Program-made: the position numbers and the translations under genes
The notes under the pieces: generated by a model
The model's database searches: none
What the model was told of the DNA's origin: nothing
The model's input: the letters and a program-made list of their open reading frames with translations, nothing else
Shown here: in pieces, positions 1 to 7,548 of the stretch
How the letters are laid out: every line of letters begins with the position of its first letter
Numbering within the stretch: position 1 is the stretch's first letter
Source: a bacterium
GTDB lineage: Bacteria; Sysuimicrobiota; Sysuimicrobiia; Sysuimicrobiales; Thermofontiviventaceae
Reading direction: 5' to 3'
Length of the DNA stretch: 32,066 nucleotides
Assembly (NCBI GenBank): GCA_030550015.1
Contig: JAUQQG010000088.1
Location: 1 to 32,066, forward strand

Positions 1-39
1 TCTGCGATGAGGACTCGCAGCCCCATACGATCCCCCTAC

Positions 40-82
40 AAAAAAGGCAACGGCGCCTTTCCCCTTTCAGGCGCCGTTGCCT
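40..82 (-). terminator. Rho-independent terminator of rpsT
   Basis: A perfect 13-bp stem (arms 45-57 and 70-82, AGGCAACGGCGCC with its complement) encloses a 12-nt loop. Read on the minus strand it is followed by a run of T (the A-run at 40-45). It lies about 35 nt past the rpsT stop codon. This is a textbook intrinsic terminator. Confidence 0.92.
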
Positions 83-117
83 GCGTGTACGTCACGGTAC
101 TCGAGGGTATTGTACCT

Positions 118-399
118 TCAAGCGGCCGCTTGCGTCAACTCCTGGATGAACTTGTTGAACGCCCGCATCAGGCGGGACTTCTTGCGGGACACGGTATTCT
201 TATGCTCGATCCCTTTGGCGGCGAGCTTATCAAGCGCCTTGACAGCAGCGATGAGAGCAGCCCGAGCTTCTTCCACGGTCCCTGCCTGGAATACTTTCTT
301 CACCAGGGTCTTCGCCCGGGAGCGATACGCTTGGTTTCGTAGCCTTCTTTTTTCCGATTGCCGGTGCCGCTTCAGCGCTGAAAGGTTCTTCTTCGCCAC
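118..399 (-). CDS. rpsT: 30S ribosomal protein S20
   Basis: This encodes 93 residues of the small-subunit protein S20, a basic, mostly helical protein that binds 16S rRNA early in 30S assembly. The N-terminus [18 protein letters not shown], the central [17 protein letters not shown] block and the very high Lys/Arg content are typical, and the length is normal for the family. The start is GTG at 399, chosen because GGAGG lies about 8 nt upstream at 408-413 and the protein then begins with the standard sequence. It is transcribed alone, divergent from murJ, from its own promoter (493-521). A 12-bp inverted repeat sits in its leader. It ends at a strong terminator. Confidence 0.97.
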   Translation of the reverse strand: MAKKNLSALKRHRQSEKRRLRNQAYRSRAKTLVKKVFQAGTVEEARAALIAAVKALDKLAAKGIEHKNTVSRKKSRLMRAFNKFIQELTQAAA

Positions 400-443
400 C
401 TTTGGCTTCCTCCCGATGAATGAAATGGTCCTGTTTCCTCAGC

Positions 444-471
444 CAGCACAATCTCCTACGAGATTTTGCTG
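444..471 (-). promoter_or_regulatory. Inverted repeat in rpsT leader (motif copy A)
   Basis: Left arm CAGCACAATCTC (444-455) and right arm GAGATTTTGCTG (460-471) pair at 11 of 12 positions around a 4-nt loop. The site lies between the rpsT promoter and start codon, so it should be transcribed. A related arm (CGGCAAAATCTC or CAGCAAAATCTC) recurs ahead of hrcA and ahead of the EF-G-like gene. It could be an RNA hairpin (for example autoregulation by S20) or a DNA operator; the sequence does not decide. Confidence 0.6.
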
Positions 472-492
472 GGCTCCGTGGATGACGGGGAG

Positions 493-521
493 ATTTTACC
501 ATGGGGAAGGGAGGTTGACAA
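493..521 (-). promoter_or_regulatory. Sigma-70-type promoter of rpsT
   Basis: On the minus strand, TTGTCA (complement of 516-521) and TAAAAT (complement of 493-498) are separated by exactly 17 nt. Five of six bases match the consensus in each box. The expected transcript starts near 486, giving a leader of about 85 nt. Confidence 0.75.
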
Positions 522-551
522 GCTTCCCTTGAGCTCCCGGGGGGACCGGCG

Positions 552-560
552 TGTTATAAT
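552..560 (+). promoter_or_regulatory. Extended -10 promoter of murJ
   Basis: TGtTATAAT is a perfect extended -10 element. No good -35 box is correctly spaced; the TTGACA at 515 is 34 nt away and its complement serves rpsT. Transcription would start near 567, leaving a very short leader before the murJ start. Confidence 0.6.
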
Positions 561-599
561 GGGGCAGGTCTTCTTTGACAGTTGGTTGGATGGTGCGTG

Positions 600-2210
600 G
601 TGGACGAACCTGCGGTTGTACGAACAGCGCAGGCAACCCGACGTGTGGCCCGCGCCGCTGGCCTCATGGCTGTGGCCACGCTCCTCAGCCGCTTCCTCGG
701 CCTCCTCAGGGAGGTTGCCACCGCTGCCTTCTTCGGAGCAACCAGCGCCAAGGGAGCCTTTGTCATCGGGTACAACATCCCGTTCTTCATCCAGCGCCTC
801 CTGCTGAGTGGGACGTTGAGCATCGTGTTCATCCCCACGCTCAGTGAGTACCTGGCCAAGGGGGACGATGAGGAAGTCCATCGCATTTCCACCACCATCT
901 TCAACCTTGTGGTCCTTCTCGGGGTACTCATGGTTCTGGCGGGTCTTGCCTTAGCGCCCCTGTTGGTCACCCTCTCGGCCCCGGGCTTCCGCTGGACTGA
1001 TCCTGACCTGATCCCTTTAGCCGTCCGGCTTACCCGGATCATGTTTGGAGCGATGTTCTTCCTTGCCCTCTCGGGGTTTGCCATGGGGTATCTCCATGCG
1101 CACCAGCACTTCACCGCGCCCGCCCTCGCCCCTCTCCTGTTCAACAGCGTGATCATTGGGGGGATCTTCCTGCTCGGTCCCCTCCTTGGGGTCACAGGGC
1201 TTGCAGTGAGCTTCCTCCTGGGTTGGGCCCTGCAGTTTGCCGTCCAGGTGCCTGCCGCCCTCCGTCATGGGTTCCGCTGGCGTCCAAGCCTTGAGCTCCG
1301 CCACCCCGCAGTGCGGGAGATGGCCCGGTTAAGCCTCCCGGCCATGTTGGGCCTCGCTGTTGTGGAAGTCAATGCATATGTAGACAGGTTCTTTGCCTCC
1401 TTCCTTCCGGCAACCCCTCAGGTCAACTACGTGGCAGTCCTGGACTATGCCTACCAGGTAGTCCAGGCGCCTGTTTCCATCTTTGGGATCTCTATCGCGA
1501 CAGCCGTGTTTCCCACCTTGGCGCGGCACGCTTCCCTGGGGGACCGCGTTGCTCTCCGAGAGGCGAACTCCCTGGGGATCCGGATGGTCCTCTTCGCCAC
1601 AATGCCGCTGGTCGGGCTCTTCTTGGCTGCCAGCAAATCCATGGTACGCTTGATCTTTGAGCGCGGGGCGTTTGCTCCGGAATCCACGGCCGCAGTGGCA
1701 AGCGCTGTCGTTGGGTACGCTGTAGGTCTTGCCGCCATCGCTTCCTACTATATCCTCACTCGCACCTTCTACGCCCAGCACGATGTCCTCACACCAGTAA
1801 AAGTGGGCGCTGCGATGATTGGCGTCAACGCGTTTTTGGATGTTGCGCTCATGCAGGTCCTGGGCCACACTGGAATCGCCCTGGCGACCTCGCTGGTGGC
1901 TATTGCCAATGTAGGAACCCTCCTTTGGCTCCTCCGACGGCGTTGGGGCGCCGTGGACGGAAGGCGGATTGGGCAGACGCTGGGGAAGGTGACAATCGCC
2001 TCGGTTGCCCTGGGGGTCGCAGCGTTCTCCCTCCTCCACGGGGGAGGGGAACTGGTTGAGTTGGGGGGTCTCTCTGGCCAGGTCCTCAGGCTCTTTGCGG
2101 CCGCCGCAGGAGGGGCGTTAGCCTATCTCGTTGCCTGCTTCCTTCTCAGGGTGGAGGAGGTGAAGATGGTCTTTGACCTCCTCCGCTACCGGGCTCGTCC
2201 CCTGCGTTGA
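600..2210 (+). CDS. murJ: Lipid II flippase MurJ (MviN family)
   Basis: This encodes 536 residues of a polytopic membrane protein of the MOP/MATE superfamily. It moves the peptidoglycan precursor lipid II from the inner to the outer face of the cytoplasmic membrane. The N-terminal AGLMAVATLLSRFLGLLREV segment is the family signature. It is followed by about a dozen hydrophobic segments, with the conserved PTLSEYLAKGD stretch early and RLIFERGAF in the second half. The start is uncertain: TTG 582, GTG 597 and GTG 600 are in frame with no clear Shine-Dalgarno. GTG 600 is used because family members have only a short tail before the first membrane segment. The stop overlaps the hrcA -35 box. Its presence shows a peptidoglycan-making cell. 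Confidence 0.93.
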   Translation: MDEPAVVRTAQATRRVARAAGLMAVATLLSRFLGLLREVATAAFFGATSAKGAFVIGYNIPFFIQRLLLSGTLSIVFIPTLSEYLAKGDDEEVHRISTTIFNLVVLLGVLMVLAGLALAPLLVTLSAPGFRWTDPDLIPLAVRLTRIMFGAMFFLALSGFAMGYLHAHQHFTAPALAPLLFNSVIIGGIFLLGPLLGVTGLAVSFLLGWALQFAVQVPAALRHGFRWRPSLELRHPAVREMARLSLPAMLGLAVVEVNAYVDRFFASFLPATPQVNYVAVLDYAYQVVQAPVSIFGISIATAVFPTLARHASLGDRVALREANSLGIRMVLFATMPLVGLFLAASKSMVRLIFERGAFAPESTAAVASAVVGYAVGLAAIASYYILTRTFYAQHDVLTPVKVGAAMIGVNAFLDVALMQVLGHTGIALATSLVAIANVGTLLWLLRRRWGAVDGRRIGQTLGKVTIASVALGVAAFSLLHGGGELVELGGLSGQVLRLFAAAAGGALAYLVACFLLRVEEVKMVFDLLRYRARPLR

Positions 2211-2234
2211 CAATCGAAAACGTTGGGTGATAAG
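2207..2234 (+). promoter_or_regulatory. Promoter of the hrcA-dnaJ-prmA-rsmE operon
   Basis: A consensus TTGACA (2207-2212) is followed after 16 nt by GATAAG (2229-2234), which matches four of six -10 bases. The -35 box overlaps the murJ stop codon. The leader to the hrcA start is about 85 nt and contains an inverted repeat. Confidence 0.5.
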
Positions 2235-2258
2235 CTCGATGCGGAAGGGGGGAATGAG

Positions 2259-2293
2259 CTTCGGCAAAATCTCTTGGCGAGACGATGCCGAGG
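2259..2293 (+). promoter_or_regulatory. Inverted repeat in hrcA leader (motif copy B)
   Basis: Left arm CGGCAAAATCTC (2262-2273), a 5-nt spacer, then right arm GAGACGATGCCG (2279-2290). Nine of twelve positions pair, with three central mismatches, and CTT/AGG flanks extend the pairing outward. It sits between promoter and start, where HrcA operators (CIRCE) are often found, but it does not match the classical TTAGCACTC-N9-GAGTGCTAA element. Its left arm is shared with the repeats near rpsT and the EF-G-like gene. Confidence 0.5.
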
Positions 2294-2325
2294 AGTACAC
2301 CACCCGGGCCGCGGCCGGTGAGAGA

Positions 2326-3381
2326 ATGGTGCAACTAGACCCGCGCAAACGGCAGATCCTCAAGGCTGTGATCAACGAGTACATTGCCACGGCAGAGCCT
2401 GTGGGATCGGAGACCATTGCCCTCCGGTACAACCTAGGGGTAAGCCCAGCGACGGTGCGGAACGAGATGGCTGCTTTGGAGGAGATGGGGTACCTGCACC
2501 AACCGTACACCTCCGCGGGCCGTGTTCCCACTGACCGCGCCTACCGCCTCTACGTGGATACGCTGGTTGAGGAAGAGGAGAAGGAAATCCTTTCCCTGGA
2601 GAGGGAGCGACTGCGCCGCCGTTTCCGGTTTTCCGTGGGGGAGCCTGCGGAAGCAGTAGAAGAGGCAGCCCGCACCCTCGCCATGGTGACCGAGTATGCC
2701 TCCATCGTGGCAGAGCCCCAGCCCGAGCATGGGGTCTTAAAGCACCTCCACCTCATCCCGCTCAGCGATACGGAGGCTATCGCGGTGATCATCACCGATA
2801 CGGGGGTGATCGAGGGGAAAGTTGTACAGTTCACGGACGGGTTCAGCCCAGATGAGCTCGATCGCCTTTCGCGCCACATTAGCCGTCGCCTCGCAGGATA
2901 TCCCCTGGGGGAGATCACCGACCGTCTGCTTGCGCAGGTGATCCAGGAAGCGGTTCGCCATGAGAGGGCGATCCAACAGCTCAAGCGCATCCTCCGGAAA
3001 AGCCTCTGGTTGAGCCTACGTGCTCGCGTCTACATCGAGGGAACAGCGAACATTCTCCTCCAGCCAGAGTTCCAAGACATCCGCAGGGTACGCCCCTTGC
3101 TCTCGATGCTCGAGCAGGAGGAGGTGCTCCATGACCTTCTCAGTGATGCCGTGTCTAAGGGATTCTTAGTGCTCATCGGGAGCGAGAACCGGTATGTGGA
3201 AATGCAAGCATGTAGCGTGATTGCTGCATGTTACCGCGTGGGCGGCCGGCCAGCCGGGGCGGTGGGGATCATCGGGCCAACGCGCATGCCTTACAAGAAA
3301 GTCATCCCAACTGTCCAGTTCCTGGCAGAGAGTCTTGGAGAAGCCCTCACCCAGCTCACCCACCCCACCAGGATTTCTTGA
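2326..3381 (+). CDS. hrcA: Heat-inducible transcription repressor HrcA
   Basis: This encodes 351 residues. HrcA represses chaperone genes by binding CIRCE operators and depends on GroEL for activity. The N-terminal winged helix is clear: DPRKRQILKAVINEYIATAEPVGSETIA, then a recognition-helix region with SPATVRNEMAALEEMGYLHQPYTSAGRVPT, the family's best-conserved stretch. A GAF-like dimerisation domain follows, and the C-terminus has GIIGPTRMPY. The start at ATG 2326 is chosen because it places the protein at the usual N-terminus and lies downstream of the predicted transcript start; ATG 2239 would overlap it. The next gene is dnaJ, 12 nt downstream, without the usual grpE and dnaK between. 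It is probably autoregulated. Confidence 0.95.
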   Translation: MVQLDPRKRQILKAVINEYIATAEPVGSETIALRYNLGVSPATVRNEMAALEEMGYLHQPYTSAGRVPTDRAYRLYVDTLVEEEEKEILSLERERLRRRFRFSVGEPAEAVEEAARTLAMVTEYASIVAEPQPEHGVLKHLHLIPLSDTEAIAVIITDTGVIEGKVVQFTDGFSPDELDRLSRHISRRLAGYPLGEITDRLLAQVIQEAVRHERAIQQLKRILRKSLWLSLRARVYIEGTANILLQPEFQDIRRVRPLLSMLEQEEVLHDLLSDAVSKGFLVLIGSENRYVEMQACSVIAACYRVGGRPAGAVGIIGPTRMPYKKVIPTVQFLAESLGEALTQLTHPTRIS

Positions 3382-3393
3382 TGTCTATGGACC

Positions 3394-4524
3394 ATGGCGA
3401 AGCGGGACTACTACGAGATCTTAGGCGTTGACCGGAACGCCTCCCAGGAGGAGATCAAGCGGGCCTTCCGCCGTCTCGTGCGTGAGTACCATCCCGACGT
3501 CCGCAGGGATGACCCCGAGGCCAACGAACGGTTCAAGGAGATCAATGAGGCCTACCAGGTTCTGAGCGACCCGGAGAAACGAGCTCGCTATGATCGGTAT
3601 GGGCATGCTGGAGTGGAGGGGGCGATTCGCCCCGATTTCGAGGTAGACCTGGGCGACTTCGGGTTCGGCCCATTTGAGGACCTCTTCGAAGCCTTCTTTG
3701 GGACCCGCCGGACGGCAGAGCGAGTGGAGTGGGAGGGCCCCCAGCGCGGCGATGACCTGAAGGTCTCCGTGGAGATCTCCCTCGAGGAAGTGGCCACGGG
3801 CACCGAGAAGACCGTGGAGGTCCGGAGGTTGGAGACCTGTCCATCCTGCTTCGGCACTGGGACTGAGCGAGGAGGGGGACCGGAGACCTGTTCCACCTGC
3901 AAGGGGAGGGGAGAGGTCAGGCATACGCGGCGCACCGCCTTTGGGTATTTCACCCAGATAACCACCTGCCCACGGTGTCGGGGGACCGGGACGATCCTCC
4001 GGAACCCCTGCCGAGAATGCGGAGGGACAGGGAGGGTGTATGCGCGGCGGGAGGTCAGCGTGAGGATCCCTCCCGGGATCGAGGAGGGCACGCGGCTGCG
4101 CATCCCGGGGGAGGGATCAGCAGGGGTGCAAGGGGGTCCTCGCGGGGACCTCTATGTCTACGTGACGTTTGCTCCGCATCCTCTCTTTGAGCGAAATGGG
4201 CGCGATCTTCTGTGCGAGATCCCAATCTCCATGGTCCAAGCGGCCCTCGGTGATGAGATTGAGATCCCCGGTCTAGAAGGACCAATCTCCCTCACGATCC
4301 CCCCGGGGGTTCAACCTGGCCAGACTCTCTCCTTGGAAGGAAAGGGGCTTCCTGACCGGAACGGCCGCAGGGGGGACCTGCACGTGCGCCTGCGCGTGGA
4401 GATTCCCACGGATCTCTCCCCTGAGGAGCAGGAGCTGCTGCTGAAACTCGCCAAGCTCCGGGGCCAGAGGATCAAACCTCCTTCGAAATCGCTCTTAGAA
4501 AAGGTGAAGGAATTGTTCTCGTGA
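3394..4524 (+). CDS. dnaJ: Chaperone protein DnaJ
   Basis: This encodes 376 residues, the full-length (type I) Hsp40 co-chaperone that stimulates the ATPase of DnaK and delivers unfolded clients. The J domain occupies residues 1-70 with the catalytic HPD at 33-35. A Gly/Phe-rich linker ([17 protein letters not shown]) follows. Then comes a zinc-binding region with all four CxxCxGxG repeats ([32 protein letters not shown]), and two C-terminal beta domains. No clear ribosome-binding site precedes ATG 3394, so translation may be coupled to hrcA. The following genes prmA and rsmE give the dnaJ-prmA-rsmE order known from Firmicutes, but its partners DnaK and GrpE must be encoded elsewhere. Confidence 0.97.
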   Translation: MAKRDYYEILGVDRNASQEEIKRAFRRLVREYHPDVRRDDPEANERFKEINEAYQVLSDPEKRARYDRYGHAGVEGAIRPDFEVDLGDFGFGPFEDLFEAFFGTRRTAERVEWEGPQRGDDLKVSVEISLEEVATGTEKTVEVRRLETCPSCFGTGTERGGGPETCSTCKGRGEVRHTRRTAFGYFTQITTCPRCRGTGTILRNPCRECGGTGRVYARREVSVRIPPGIEEGTRLRIPGEGSAGVQGGPRGDLYVYVTFAPHPLFERNGRDLLCEIPISMVQAALGDEIEIPGLEGPISLTIPPGVQPGQTLSLEGKGLPDRNGRRGDLHVRLRVEIPTDLSPEEQELLLKLAKLRGQRIKPPSKSLLEKVKELFS

Positions 4525-4555
4525 GGGGCGGGTGCGCACGCCCTGGAGGATGGCC

Positions 4556-5431
4556 ATGCGGTGGGTGGAGATCTCTGTTCGCGTCAGCCCCATGGCCGCA
4601 GAGGCAGTTGCGACGATCCTCCTTGAAGCCCGCACCGGAGGCGTCGTAGAGGAAATTCCCTCTCCTGGAGAGGTCCTCCTCAAGGCTTACCTTCCCCTGG
4701 GGCCGGCCACAGAGGTGACCCTGGGAACTATTGCCAAGAGGATTTCTGCCCTTCCAGGGTTCGGCCTCGACCTTGGGAAAGGGGAGCTTTCCACCCGGGA
4801 GATCGATGAAGAAGACTGGGCACATGGGTGGAAGGCTTACTTCCACACCCTGAAGATCGGTCGCCTGGTGATCAAGCCCACCTGGGAGAGCTACGCCCCC
4901 TCTCCAACGGAGGTGGTCGTGGAGCTTGACCCTGGGATGGCCTTTGGGACAGGTCTCCATCCTTCCACGAGGCTGTGCCTGGAGTTCCTCGAGAGAACCC
5001 CTCTAGAGGGAAGGGTCGTCTTCGACATTGGAACCGGTTCGGGGATCCTCGCCATTGCCGCGGCAAAGCTTGGAGCGGCAAGGGTGGTAGCCGTGGACAA
5101 CGATCCCATTGCAGTGGAGGTCGCTACGAGGAATGTCGCGCATAATCGCCTGATCGACCGGATCACCGTTCGGCATGGGGAGGGATGGAATGCCGTGGAC
5201 GGGACGGCTCACCTGATCGTGGCCAACATCACCGCGAAGGTTATCCGAGAGCTCCTCCCACACGTCAACGAGCATCTCGAGCCCTCTGGACGGTTCGTGG
5301 CTTCGGGGATCGTTGCAGGGGAGATCCCGGGGGTTCTCCGCGAGGCCTTGGCGCGCAACCTGCAGCCCGTGGAAATCCGCGAGGAAGAGGAGTGGAGGTG
5401 TATTGTCCTCACGCCCGCGGGTGCGCGATGA
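4556..5431 (+). CDS. prmA: Ribosomal protein L11 methyltransferase PrmA
   Basis: This encodes 291 residues. PrmA is an S-adenosylmethionine-dependent enzyme that trimethylates lysines and the N-terminus of L11. An N-terminal substrate-recognition domain is followed by the catalytic Rossmann domain: GMAFGTGLHPSTRLCLEFLE, the SAM-binding loop FDIGTGSGILAIAA and the acidic VAVDNDP strand end. NITAKVIRELLP takes the place of the catalytic-loop region. The start at ATG 4556 is preferred because GGAGG lies 6 nt upstream at 4545-4549; GTG 4532 and ATG 4550 are in-frame alternatives. It overlaps rsmE by 4 bp (ATGA), consistent with translational coupling. Confidence 0.94.
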   Translation: MRWVEISVRVSPMAAEAVATILLEARTGGVVEEIPSPGEVLLKAYLPLGPATEVTLGTIAKRISALPGFGLDLGKGELSTREIDEEDWAHGWKAYFHTLKIGRLVIKPTWESYAPSPTEVVVELDPGMAFGTGLHPSTRLCLEFLERTPLEGRVVFDIGTGSGILAIAAAKLGAARVVAVDNDPIAVEVATRNVAHNRLIDRITVRHGEGWNAVDGTAHLIVANITAKVIRELLPHVNEHLEPSGRFVASGIVAGEIPGVLREALARNLQPVEIREEEEWRCIVLTPAGAR

Positions 5432-6171
5432 GGCGGTTCTTTGTACGTCCCGAACATGTGCGAGGGGAAGAACTCCTCCTCGTCGGGGAGGAGGCCCGAC
5501 ATGCCTTTGAGGTCTTGCGCCTTGGCCCTGGTGCCAAGGCTCTGGCGTTTGACGGGGCCGGGCGGGAGTATGTATTCGAAGTGACCTCGGCGAGCTCAAA
5601 AGCCTTAGCCGGGCGGATCTTGGAGGTGCGAGAGGGGAAGGGGATCCTTCCCCTCTCGCTCACCCTTGTCCAAGGTGTCCCGAAAGGGAGGAAGATGGAC
5701 CTCATTGTGCGCATGGGGACAGAGGCTGGGATCGATACCTTCATCCCCGTGGTCACGCGGAGGACCGTTGTGCGATTTGAGGAGAAGGCTTCCTCGAAGG
5801 TCCTGCGCTGGCAGCGTATCGCCAGGGAAGCGGCAAAACAATCCCAGCGGACCACTGTCCCCTCCGTCCTGAGCGTCTGCACGCTCGAAGAGGCGCTTTG
5901 GCAGGTGGACAGTTCAGATCTGATTCTGATGCCCTGGGAGGGGGAGCGGCAGAGGACGCTCGGGGAGGTGCTGGCTCGCAACCGGCAGGCACGACAGGTG
6001 GTCATCCTCATTGGGCCAGAAGGCGGGTTCGAACCAGGCGAGGTCCAGGAGGCCGTCGCGCACGGTGCCGTCACAGTTTCCTTAGGTCCCCTCGTGTACC
6101 GGACGGAGACCGCAGGAGTTGTGACCGCTGCCATGGTCATCTACGAGCTGGTCCTCCGGCCATTTCCTTAA
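5428..6171 (+). CDS. rsmE: 16S rRNA (uracil(1498)-N(3))-methyltransferase RsmE
   Basis: This encodes 247 residues. RsmE methylates N3 of U1498 of 16S rRNA in the mature 30S subunit. The protein has the N-terminal PUA-like RNA-binding domain (MRRFFVRPEHVRGEELLLVG) and a C-terminal SPOUT knot. The knot is marked by LIGPEGGFEPGEVQEA and LGPLVYRTETAGVVTAAMVI, which build the cofactor pocket. ATG 5428 overlaps the prmA stop. It is the last gene of the hrcA operon; the next terminator-like hairpin is about 180 nt downstream. Confidence 0.94.
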   Translation: MRRFFVRPEHVRGEELLLVGEEARHAFEVLRLGPGAKALAFDGAGREYVFEVTSASSKALAGRILEVREGKGILPLSLTLVQGVPKGRKMDLIVRMGTEAGIDTFIPVVTRRTVVRFEEKASSKVLRWQRIAREAAKQSQRTTVPSVLSVCTLEEALWQVDSSDLILMPWEGERQRTLGEVLARNRQARQVVILIGPEGGFEPGEVQEAVAHGAVTVSLGPLVYRTETAGVVTAAMVIYELVLRPFP

Positions 6172-6349
6172 AGTATCGTGCAAAGGATCCAAGAGGCTCC
6201 CACAGGGAGATTGCATCAGGACCCCAAATCGCGCATGACCCCTGCAGGAATCTGGAGAGGTACGTCGAAGCAAAATCCAAAAACAGGCAGCCATTAATGG
6301 GCCCCAGCGAGGGAACGATGGTTGCAGAAGGGTTCTCATTCTCTCTGGT
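6172..6349. other. Intergenic spacer between rsmE and the operon terminator
   Basis: No gene is visible in the 306 nt between rsmE and carA. The first 178 nt hold modest secondary structure: GTGCAA near 6179 can pair with TTGCAT near 6211, enclosing a CTCCC/GGGAG hairpin. No open frame has protein-like composition. It may be an untranslated 3' tail or an unrecognised small RNA ending at the terminator at 6351; there is no evidence for a known family. Confidence 0.3.
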
Positions 6350-6350
6350 G

Positions 6351-6377
6351 AAAGGGGCCTGCGAAAGGCCCCTTTTC
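6351..6377 (+). terminator. Rho-independent terminator downstream of rsmE
   Basis: AAAGGGGCC (6351-6359) pairs perfectly with GGCCCCTTT (6367-6375) around a 7-nt loop, and the T-run TTTT ends the stem. It separates the hrcA-rsmE operon from carAB. Confidence 0.85.
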
Positions 6378-6424
6378 GTGTACCCCTCTATGTCGATTCC
6401 CTTCCACCTGATCCCTCGCAGCCT

Positions 6425-6453
6425 TTGCATTTTTATTCACTTATGTGTATAAT
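6425..6453 (+). promoter_or_regulatory. Promoter of carAB
   Basis: TTGCAT (6425-6430) and a perfect TATAAT (6448-6453) are separated by 17 nt in a locally AT-rich stretch. This is the strongest promoter match in the window. The leader to carA would be only about 18 nt, leaving no room for an attenuator, so any control should act at the DNA level. Confidence 0.85.
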
Positions 6454-6461
6454 TATACGCA
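6444..6461. promoter_or_regulatory. Palindrome over the carA -10 box, possible operator
   Basis: GTATAATTATAC (6447-6458) is a perfect 12-bp palindrome that includes the -10 hexamer. The 18-bp frame TGTGTATAATTATACGCA is symmetric at its ends except for one pair. An AT-rich 18-bp palindrome at a carAB promoter is the size and place expected for an ArgR/AhrC ARG box, but the TGAAT/ATTCA half-sites are not matched. Assignment to ArgR is inference. Confidence 0.4.
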
Positions 6462-6477
6462 CACAGGGGAGGTTTCT

Positions 6478-7548
6478 ATGAAAGCCATCTTGGCGCTTGA
6501 AGACGGGACCACCTTCGTGGGGGAGCCCCTGGGCAAGCTGGGGATTGCCAGGGGAGAGGTGGTCTTCACCACGAGCATGACGGGGTACCAGGAGGTCCTC
6601 AGCGACCCCTCCTACCGGGGACAGATCGTGGTGATGACCTATCCTTTGATTGGGAACTACGGCGTGAGCGAAGACGCGTGGGAGGCTCCTGAAATCCACG
6701 TGGCTGGCTTTGTCGTCCGGGAACCCACCGTCCCCAGCCACTGGAAGGCTGTCTCCGACCTGCACTCTACCCTTCGTGCCAGAGGGATCGTAGGGATTTC
6801 CGGAGTGGACACGCGCCGTCTTGTGCTCCATCTGCGCACGAAAGGGCTCATGCGAGGCGTCATCGGCCCTTCCCTGTATCCACCGCAAGAACTCGTTTCC
6901 ATGGCGCGCGCGATCCCTCACATTGGTGCGCAGGGCCTTGTGGAAGAAGTCTCCCCGCTCCATCCTCAGCACTTCCCAGGGGATGGACCGCGGATCGCGC
7001 TCTTGGACTGCGGCGTCAAGCGAGGGATCCTCTCAGCGCTCCAGGTGCGTGGGTGCGAGGTATGGTGCGTTCCCCCTCGCATGCCCGCCCAGGAGATCTT
7101 GGGGTTCAACCCAGATGGGATTGTCATTTCCAATGGCCCCGGCGATCCCGCAAGGCTCGTCGACGTGGCCAGGGAAGTCGGCCATCTCCTGGAGAAGAAG
7201 CCAGTTCTGGGGATCTGCCTCGGCCACCAGCTCGTAGCCCTTGCCATGGGTGCGCGCACCTACAAGATGAAGTTCGGCCACCGGGGGTCTAACCATCCTG
7301 TGGAGTGGGTGGGGCGCGGTAAGGTGCTCATCACCACCCAAAACCACGGGTTTGCCGTAGAGGAAGAGACCCTCCCCAAGGAGGTGGAGGTGAGCTTCCG
7401 TCACCTCCACGATGGGACGGTGGAAGGCTTGCGTCACCGTCGCCTTCCAGTACTCACCACCCAGTTCCATCCTGAAGGGCGTCCTGGCCCGCGGGACGCA
7501 GAAGGAGTGTATGACCTCTTCCTGGATATGGTGCGTGGTCATGCCTAA
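6478..7548 (+). CDS. carA: Carbamoyl-phosphate synthase small subunit (glutamine amidotransferase)
   Basis: This encodes 356 residues. CarA hydrolyses glutamine and channels ammonia to CarB for carbamoyl phosphate, the shared precursor of arginine and pyrimidines. The N-terminal CarA-specific domain begins [19 protein letters not shown]. The C-terminal class I glutaminase domain carries the nucleophile C247 in LGICLGHQL and the His/Glu pair H331 and E333 in [11 protein letters not shown] 6478 is preceded by GGGGAGG 5 nt upstream, so an in-frame ATG at 6445, inside the promoter, is rejected. It overlaps carB by 8 bp. Confidence 0.97.
   Translation: MKAILALEDGTTFVGEPLGKLGIARGEVVFTTSMTGYQEVLSDPSYRGQIVVMTYPLIGNYGVSEDAWEAPEIHVAGFVVREPTVPSHWKAVSDLHSTLRARGIVGISGVDTRRLVLHLRTKGLMRGVIGPSLYPPQELVSMARAIPHIGAQGLVEEVSPLHPQHFPGDGPRIALLDCGVKRGILSALQVRGCEVWCVPPRMPAQEILGFNPDGIVISNGPGDPARLVDVAREVGHLLEKKPVLGICLGHQLVALAMGARTYKMKFGHRGSNHPVEWVGRGKVLITTQNHGFAVEEETLPKEVEVSFRHLHDGTVEGLRHRRLPVLTTQFHPEGRPGPRDAEGVYDLFLDMVRGHA

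Noticed and set aside
2-20. CTGCGA/TCGCAG hairpin at the window start
   Set aside because: Six base pairs with a 7-nt loop and no T-run; not distinguishable from chance at the edge of the window.
2200-2330. Classical CIRCE operator at hrcA
   Set aside because: No TTAGCACTC-N9-GAGTGCTAA or close variant is present; only the unrelated inverted repeat described in the findings.
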